64,000 bases of DNA from contig NZ_QUBS01000021.1 in the NCBI RefSeq assembly GCF_003390925.1, forward strand, positions 97,509-161,508, in the 5' to 3' direction. This stretch comes from Trinickia diaoshuihuensis. GTDB taxonomy: Bacteria; Pseudomonadota; Gammaproteobacteria; Burkholderiales; Burkholderiaceae. The position numbers and the translations under genes were made by a program. The notes under the pieces were generated by a model. The model was not told the origin of the DNA. It did not search any database and worked only from the letters and a program-made list of their open reading frames with translations. Each line of letters begins with the position of its first letter. Position 1 is the first letter of the stretch. Of this stretch, positions 60,331 through 64,000 are shown piece after piece.

Positions 60331-61925
60331 TAACAAACCGGCAAGTGCTCGCCCGAATCGACGGGACGCCAGAAAAGCGGATGTTCCTCTCGATAATTAG
60401 TGACTACAACATCTTCACTGGTATCTGCGAGCTTGTAGATAACGCACTCGATTTCTGGCTGGCTAATGGGAGAACGCCCGGGCTGGTGATCGAGGTCCAG
60501 CTCGACGTTGAGCGTCAAATGATTCGCGTATCTGACAACGCAGGCGGTGTTCGCGAGGACGATGCGCGGCTACTAATCGCCCCTGGAGCAAGTAGTATTC
60601 GTGACGGTCACCATGTTATCGGAACATTCGGGGTGGGCGGAAAACGAGCTGGCATCGCTCTCGGTGAACAAGTGGAGATTCGTTCGCGCTTCGGTCGCGG
60701 AAATGGCATTCAAGTTTATATCACCAACGATTGGCTGAACTCTGACGACTGGAACCTCGACGTCTACGACGCTCCTGATATTTCGCCAGGCACGACGACA
60801 GTTGACATCTCGAAGGTGCGCCAAGGATTCAATGTGTCGGATGTGGAGCACCTATGTGTTCACCTCGGCGAAACGTACTCATGGTTTATTAATCAGGGCT
60901 GTGATATTAGATTAAATAAGAAATCTGTCGATGCTGTTACTTTTGACTCTTGGGCCTATCCACCGGACTACCGGCCTCGGGTCGCGACATTTCAGATTTC
61001 TCCGGCTGACGATAAGACGCTCACCGTGACCCTTCGAGCAGGGCTTATTCGCGATCGTGTGCCTGAGGCCGATAACTACGGCGTTTACTTTTATTGTAAT
61101 GATCGCCTCATCGTAAAGGAGTTGCGCACTCGCGATGTCGGTTACTTCATTTCTAGCGAGGCTGGTGTCCCACACCCCGACGCCTCGCTTTGCCGAGCAA
61201 TCATTCAGCTTAGTGGCCCACCGGAGATTATGCCGTGGAACAGCAGTAAGAGCGACTTGAACTATAGTCATCCAGCGTTCGTGCAAATTCGTCCACGGCT
61301 GATTAATTTCGTAAGCTATTTCAGTTCTCTTTCGCGCCGTCTCAAACACAATTGGGACAGCGACGTGTTCGGTTACGAAGCCGGAGAGATGGAGGTTGTC
61401 GATCCAACAGATGCTCTTTCGCCGAAGCGTACAGTTTTACCCAAGTTACCTCGTGCACGGAAGCTAGCTCGTGTCGATCAATTGCGCGTCTCGAATACGC
61501 GGGTGATGGACGCGAAGCCATGGACGATTGGGCTCGTGGAGGCGATGGGTCTTGTCGATGTGATTGGTCGACAGAAGCTAGAGACGAAAAATCGAGCTGC
61601 TCTCATTCTTCTTGATAGCAATTTGGAGATTGCCTTCAAGGAGTTCATCGTTAGTCGGATTGATTTATTCCCGCCCTACAAATATACCGATGCAAAAATT
61701 CTCGAAATTTTCACCAAGCGATCCAATGTGATTAAAGAGGTGATTGCTCATGTGACCATCAAGCAAGAGGTTTTGGACAAGATCAACCACTATTATGGGT
61801 TACGCAATAAGCTTGTCCATGAGCGAGCCACCGTTGGGATTACAGATCGACAAGTCAACGACTACCGAAAAACCGTTGAAGCCGTGCTTCGCACCTTGTT
61901 TGATCTCAAATTCCCTGCTGCCTAA
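60327..61925 (+). CDS. GHKL-ATPase protein with a C-terminal HEPN-like motif
   Basis: A 532-residue protein. GHKL (Hsp90/MutL/histidine-kinase type) ATP-binding motifs: N-box CELVDNALDF at 34-43, G1 SDNAGGV at 69-75, and G2 GTFGVGGKRAGIALG at 99-113. A middle region of about 120-340 follows. The last 120 residues are helical and end with RNKLVH at 493-498, an R-x4-H pattern as in HEPN ribonucleases or scaffolds. The TTG start at 60327 is supported by GAGAGG upstream and the 4-nt overlap with the preceding stop. The codon use is more AT-rich than the chromosome. Probable effector or sensor of the operon; the function is not established. Confidence 0.8.
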   Translation: MITNRQVLARIDGTPEKRMFLSIISDYNIFTGICELVDNALDFWLANGRTPGLVIEVQLDVERQMIRVSDNAGGVREDDARLLIAPGASSIRDGHHVIGTFGVGGKRAGIALGEQVEIRSRFGRGNGIQVYITNDWLNSDDWNLDVYDAPDISPGTTTVDISKVRQGFNVSDVEHLCVHLGETYSWFINQGCDIRLNKKSVDAVTFDSWAYPPDYRPRVATFQISPADDKTLTVTLRAGLIRDRVPEADNYGVYFYCNDRLIVKELRTRDVGYFISSEAGVPHPDASLCRAIIQLSGPPEIMPWNSSKSDLNYSHPAFVQIRPRLINFVSYFSSLSRRLKHNWDSDVFGYEAGEMEVVDPTDALSPKRTVLPKLPRARKLARVDQLRVSNTRVMDAKPWTIGLVEAMGLVDVIGRQKLETKNRAALILLDSNLEIAFKEFIVSRIDLFPPYKYTDAKILEIFTKRSNVIKEVIAHVTIKQEVLDKINHYYGLRNKLVHERATVGITDRQVNDYRKTVEAVLRTLFDLKFPAA

Positions 61926-62105
61926 GCGATCTCCACTGATCGTCACCACCACGATTGATGACAGTAAGCGTCTGCACCGGGGCGATTTTGACAAATAGCG
62001 GTGTCGAGCGTCTGGCAGGGCAGAAATTCGTCAATAAATTGACAAATCTCAAGTGAGTTATTTTTCTATCTATTTGATTTGAAACATAAAATATGCGCTA
62101 TACGT
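61926..62105. other. Right end of the island, no gene
   Basis: 180 bp after the GHKL/HEPN gene, AT-rich near 62040-62100 and without a supported gene or clear terminator. It ends at the distal att repeat. Confidence 0.5.
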
Positions 62106-62155
62106 CTGCCCTCCGAAGGCAGGGGTTGCTGGTTCGATCCCAGCCGGACGCGCCA
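62106..62155 (+). repeat. attR: duplicated tRNA-Arg 3' end
   Basis: Direct copy of 55239-55288 with one substitution (A at 62148). It lacks the 5' half of the tRNA (acceptor 5' strand and D-arm), so it is an integration scar, not a tRNA gene. An integrase fragment lies 175 bp to the right, as expected for a second element inserted at the same site. Confidence 0.93.
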
Positions 62156-62330
62156 TCTAGATTTCCGCAGAAATCCCCTAAAATTCTGAAAGCCCTCGCC
62201 AGTAAAGGCGTTGCGGGAATTCTGCGCCCGAAGAAAACCGAGCAAGTCCGGGAAGATCCGGCGGTTGCGCGTCCTCAAAGTTGTACCCGAAAATGGTTTT
62301 TCCTAGGTTTTCGCTTCTGGGTACAACTCC

Positions 62331-62438
62331 ATCGGACAGCTCACCGACTTACGGGTCAAGAACGCGGAGCATCGTGCAAACGAATACGGTTTGACGGACG
62401 GCGAGGGTCTGATTGTCCGCGTGGACTGCTGGAAATAA
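62331..62438 (+). pseudogene. Truncated N-terminus of a P4-type tyrosine integrase
   Basis: 36 codons encoding IGQLTDLRVKNAEHRANEYG and LTDGEGLIVRVDCWK before a TAA. This matches the arm-binding (DUF4102) start of P4-like integrases, LTDxxxxxAKP...L.DGxGLxLxV. The frame can be extended upstream to a GTG at 62307 with a stop at 62304. The catalytic part is missing. Position and direction (reading away from the att copy) are those of a typical tRNA-adjacent integrase gene. Confidence 0.75.
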
Positions 62439-62516
62439 TGGTTACAAGTCGCGAAAACGCATGAGTGAACGCACGGCGGTGCGAAGTGATACTTCACCGC
62501 GTTCCCAGCGGAAACA

Positions 62517-62575
62517 AATGTGTCACCGTGATCTCGTTTCGCCGCGTGTTTCTAGAACAGAGGCGGTGACACATT
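62517..62575. repeat. 12-bp perfect inverted repeat with a 35-bp spacer
   Basis: AATGTGTCACCG at 62517-62528 and CGGTGACACATT at 62564-62575. The TGTCACC-containing arms resemble insertion-sequence ends (IS21-like elements were considered), but no transposase frame lies between or beside them. Confidence 0.6.
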
Positions 62576-62642
62576 CATCGCGGTCAACGGCAGCGCGGCG
62601 CCAAGGCGGGCGATCGCCCGGAGCGAGGAAACGCATCCGCGC

Positions 62643-62675
62643 CCAGAAAAGAAGATGGCCCACAACCGGGCCGTC
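62643..62675 (-). terminator. Terminator-like hairpin downstream of the 62701 ORF
   Basis: Reading the minus strand, GGCCC (62672-62668) and GGGCC (62661-62657) form a short GC stem with a 6-nt loop, followed by ATCTTCTTTTC. It lies about 28 bp after the stop of the minus-strand ORF ending at 62701. Confidence 0.55.
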
Positions 62676-62700
62676 CTTCGTGCATCCTGCCTGTGCCGCA

Positions 62701-63144
62701 TCAGAGCGGCGGATCATCGGGATCGAGTCCAAACGCGGCGAGCGTTTCGCGTCGCATACGCTCCTCGAAAGTTTCGGGGGCAGCTCGCCGCAGCGGACTG
62801 CGCGCCCCATTCGCCGCGCCGCCCAGGTCAGCGAGCTTGCGCCTCGAGGGCCCCTGGAACTCACGGATTTCAGACAGATCCTGCTGGGAGACGGACGGGT
62901 GGCGGGTGTTGGGCTGGCCCTGATGGGCCTGCGGCTCTTGCAACTGTCGGACCACCTCGGTCCGCACGACGTCGTACACCTGCTCGACACTCGGGACGAT
63001 GACGACGGCATGGTGGCGTAGCTGCTGCGCGATTTCCGCCCGCACGACTTCGGGAAGAACCGGCTCGACACGTCGTTCGCCCCGCACCTGTGGGCGATCG
63101 GCACGCCGCGGTCGCGGGCGGTGCGGGTCGACCCTAAAAACCAT
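62701..63144 (-). CDS. Hypothetical protein, 147 residues
   Basis: Begins MVFRVDPHRPRPRRADRPQV; rich in Arg, Glu and Gln, with a helical middle (VLPEVVRAEIAQQLRHHAVV, VEQVYDVVRTEVVRQLQE) and a conserved-looking tail (FEERMRRETLAAFGLDPDDP). It overlaps the preceding 52-codon ORF by 11 nt and is followed by a terminator-like hairpin, which supports it. No family was recognised. Confidence 0.5.
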   Translation of the reverse strand: MVFRVDPHRPRPRRADRPQVRGERRVEPVLPEVVRAEIAQQLRHHAVVIVPSVEQVYDVVRTEVVRQLQEPQAHQGQPNTRHPSVSQQDLSEIREFQGPSRRKLADLGGAANGARSPLRRAAPETFEERMRRETLAAFGLDPDDPPL

Positions 63145-63292
63145 AATCCCGAGTTCCCTTATCAGTCAGATACTTATCCAACGTTAGCATTGAGTAGCTG
63201 CCGGTTTCAACTTCGAAGCGCACGCTGCCGGCCGTCCCGTTCACGAACCAGAACTGCGGGCCACCCTCGCGGTCCAGCAACTGGCGATTCAT
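63134..63292 (-). CDS. Hypothetical 52-residue protein downstream of vapB
   Basis: MNRQLLDREGGPQFWFVNGT then AGSVRFEVETGSYSMLTLDK and YLTDKGTRDYGF. It begins 3 nt after the vapB stop, in the position where vapC would normally start, but shows no PIN-domain features (no MxxLDTN start). It could be a genuine small gene or the join product of a deletion. Confidence 0.45.
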   Translation of the reverse strand: MNRQLLDREGGPQFWFVNGTAGSVRFEVETGSYSMLTLDKYLTDKGTRDYGF

Positions 63293-63295
63293 GGC

Positions 63296-63544
63296 TTATG
63301 CGATCGGCGGCTGCAAGACGGCCTCACGCTCCTGATCGCCTGGCTGGTCGCGCGCGGACATGAAGTCCGGGCTCACCCCCTCGCCGTCGAACCAGCTATC
63401 CCACGATTCACCTGCGGGGGTGAGTATGCGCGTGCGACCGACGACCACCACGTCGACCCGCTTCACGTCGTCAGGAAGCGCAACGGATTCGGGCAGGCGC
63501 ACCGCCTGACTGCGGTTGCTTTTGAAGATGGAACGTTGTTTCAC
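63296..63544 (-). CDS. vapB: VapB-type antitoxin, solitary
   Basis: An 82-residue AbrB/SpoVT-fold antitoxin: KQRSIFKSNRSQAVRLPESV and ALPDDVKRVDVVVVGRTRIL, followed by GESWDSWFDGEGVSPDFM. The start is a GTG at 63544, 7 nt after GGAGGAG; the annotated longer frame to 63580 lacks family sequence. VapB normally neutralises the VapC PIN-domain RNase encoded directly downstream, but no vapC is present here. Confidence 0.85.
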   Translation of the reverse strand: MKQRSIFKSNRSQAVRLPESVALPDDVKRVDVVVVGRTRILTPAGESWDSWFDGEGVSPDFMSARDQPGDQEREAVLQPPIA

Positions 63545-63770
63545 TATAGGCTCCTCCGTATACGTCGAGCCTATATCCAATTTTGATGCGGATTCTCGCG
63601 TATCTGATCAGACGATTCTGAGAATGCGGGGCTTAGCCTTGCACCGCGTAACAACGTTTCCTTACTATCTCCCACATACAGCCCCTGGCAGTACGCCGAC
63701 GCAATCATCCCGCGCCGCGCCGAACCCTGGGGCATTTTTGCGTTTTGAGGCCGAAAAAGGGGATCTTGGT

Positions 63771-63893
63771 ATGCGGACAGCCGTATTGATCGACGGCGCA
63801 TTCTTTATCAAGCGCTTCCGGGCTATCGAGCCACTGAACGTACACGATGCACGCCGGGCGGCTGAGTGTGCGCATCGTAATGTGGTCGCGTGA
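63771..63893 (+). pseudogene. Truncated NYN-domain (PIN-like) protein
   Basis: 40 codons, MRTAVLIDGAFFIKRFRAIE then PLNVHDARRAAECAHRNVVA, followed by a TGA. The start VLIDGAFF is the first strand and catalytic Asp of NYN/LabA-like nuclease domains, which normally run to 200 or more residues. The rest is missing; a tandem 14-nt repeat follows immediately. Confidence 0.65.
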
Positions 63894-63898
63894 AGACG

Positions 63899-63928
63899 GG
63901 AGCTAACGTCAAGAGGAGCTAACGTCAA
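63899..63928 (+). repeat. Tandem 14-nt direct repeat
   Basis: GGAGCTAACGTCAA at 63899-63912 and 63915-63928, 2 nt apart. It lies right at the break of the NYN gene and may mark a recombination or insertion junction, or an operator. Confidence 0.6.
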
Positions 63929-63937
63929 TAGTGGTGT

Positions 63938-64000
63938 ATGAACAAATTGACGGCGATCGATTTCAAGCGGCGAGTTTCTGCTGAACCGGCCGATCGTCTT
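63938..64000 (+). CDS. Possible start of a gene running off the window
   Basis: An open frame MNKLTAIDFKRRVSAEPADR continues to the window end. It starts after the 14-nt repeats with no clear Shine-Dalgarno. Only 21 codons are visible. Confidence 0.25.
   Translation, partial: MNKLTAIDFKRRVSAEPADRL

Larger units (their letters stand above)
55289..62105. mobile_element. Genomic island integrated at tRNA-Arg, carrying a SIR2-HerA defence operon
   Basis: Region between the two copies of the tRNA-Arg 3' end. Base composition is visibly lower in GC than the surroundings, most strongly in the GHKL/HEPN gene. It holds a divergent hypothetical pair (55781-56575, minus) and a six-gene operon (56816-61925, plus). 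No integrase gene is present inside, so the island was either mobilised in trans or lost its integrase. Sequence 55289-55515 next to the tRNA contains no supported gene. Confidence 0.85.
62439..62700. other. Decayed accessory DNA with inverted repeats
   Basis: No gene is supported. The 12-bp inverted repeat described separately and a near-palindrome around 62475-62500 (CGGTG..AAGTGATACTT..CACCG) suggest relics of an insertion sequence or element end. Confidence 0.45.

Noticed and set aside
62106..62155. Second tRNA-Arg gene
   Set aside because: Only the 3' half of the cloverleaf is present; no acceptor 5' strand or D-arm, so it is an att duplication.

Overview
The window is high-GC, densely coded DNA that spans the replication-origin region of a proteobacterial chromosome. 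The minus-strand block yidC-yidD-rnpA-rpmH, divergent from dnaA-dnaN-gyrB, marks the origin. Protein character (538-residue DnaA with a long linker, 823-residue GyrB, Burkholderia-like GcvP and RnpA) and the gene set (gcvTHP with sdaA, oxidative xylose pathway) point to Burkholderiaceae, most likely Burkholderia sensu lato (Paraburkholderia, Trinickia or a relative). The genus is an inference; no 16S gene is present.

Layout. 1-8.5 kb: origin and replication/ribosome core, closed by a strong terminator after gyrB. 8.5-13.1 kb: a gene-poor gap, a VOC protein, a divergent SDR/LysR pair and a chemoreceptor. 13.2-14.6 kb: a cytochrome P450. 14.7-18.5 kb: a bidirectional D-amino-acid module (binding protein and FAD dehydrogenase on one side, ornithine-cyclodeaminase-like reductase and a YheO/DauR-like regulator on the other) around a 23-bp dyad. 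18.6-21.1 kb: a secreted GH20 hexosaminidase. 21.4-32.7 kb: a D-xylose locus (XylFGH importer, dehydrogenase, lactonase, xylonate dehydratase, 2-keto-3-deoxyxylonate dehydratase, XylR, mutarotase). 33.5-41.5 kb: tandem glycine riboswitch, gcvT-gcvH-gcvP, an alginate-lyase-like protein and serine dehydratase, so glycine and serine breakdown are neighbours. 41.6-54.9 kb: metabolic and envelope genes (TPP enzyme, zinc-ribbon membrane protein, TPR protein, DMT exporter, squalene/phytoene-synthase-like protein, LysE exporter, lipoprotein, Gfo/Idh/MocA oxidoreductase, Rep-type helicase, dihaem cytochrome c).

55.2-64 kb is accessory DNA at a tRNA-Arg(CCG). The last 50 nt of the tRNA recur at 62106-62155 with one mismatch and bound a 6.9-kb island of visibly lower GC. 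The island carries a tight six-gene operon: SIR2-like NADase, HerA/FtsK ATPase, KTSC protein, small membrane protein, 46-residue protein and a GHKL-ATPase protein with a C-terminal HEPN-type R-x4-H motif. SIR2-HerA is a known anti-phage pair; its coupling to KTSC, two small proteins and a GHKL/HEPN protein looks like an extended, possibly undescribed defence system. A divergent membrane/coiled-coil protein and a 70-residue ORF precede it. Just right of the distal repeat lies the truncated N-terminus of a P4-type integrase, then decayed accessory DNA (a VapB antitoxin without VapC, a truncated NYN protein, short repeats). This suggests two elements integrated in tandem at the same tRNA.
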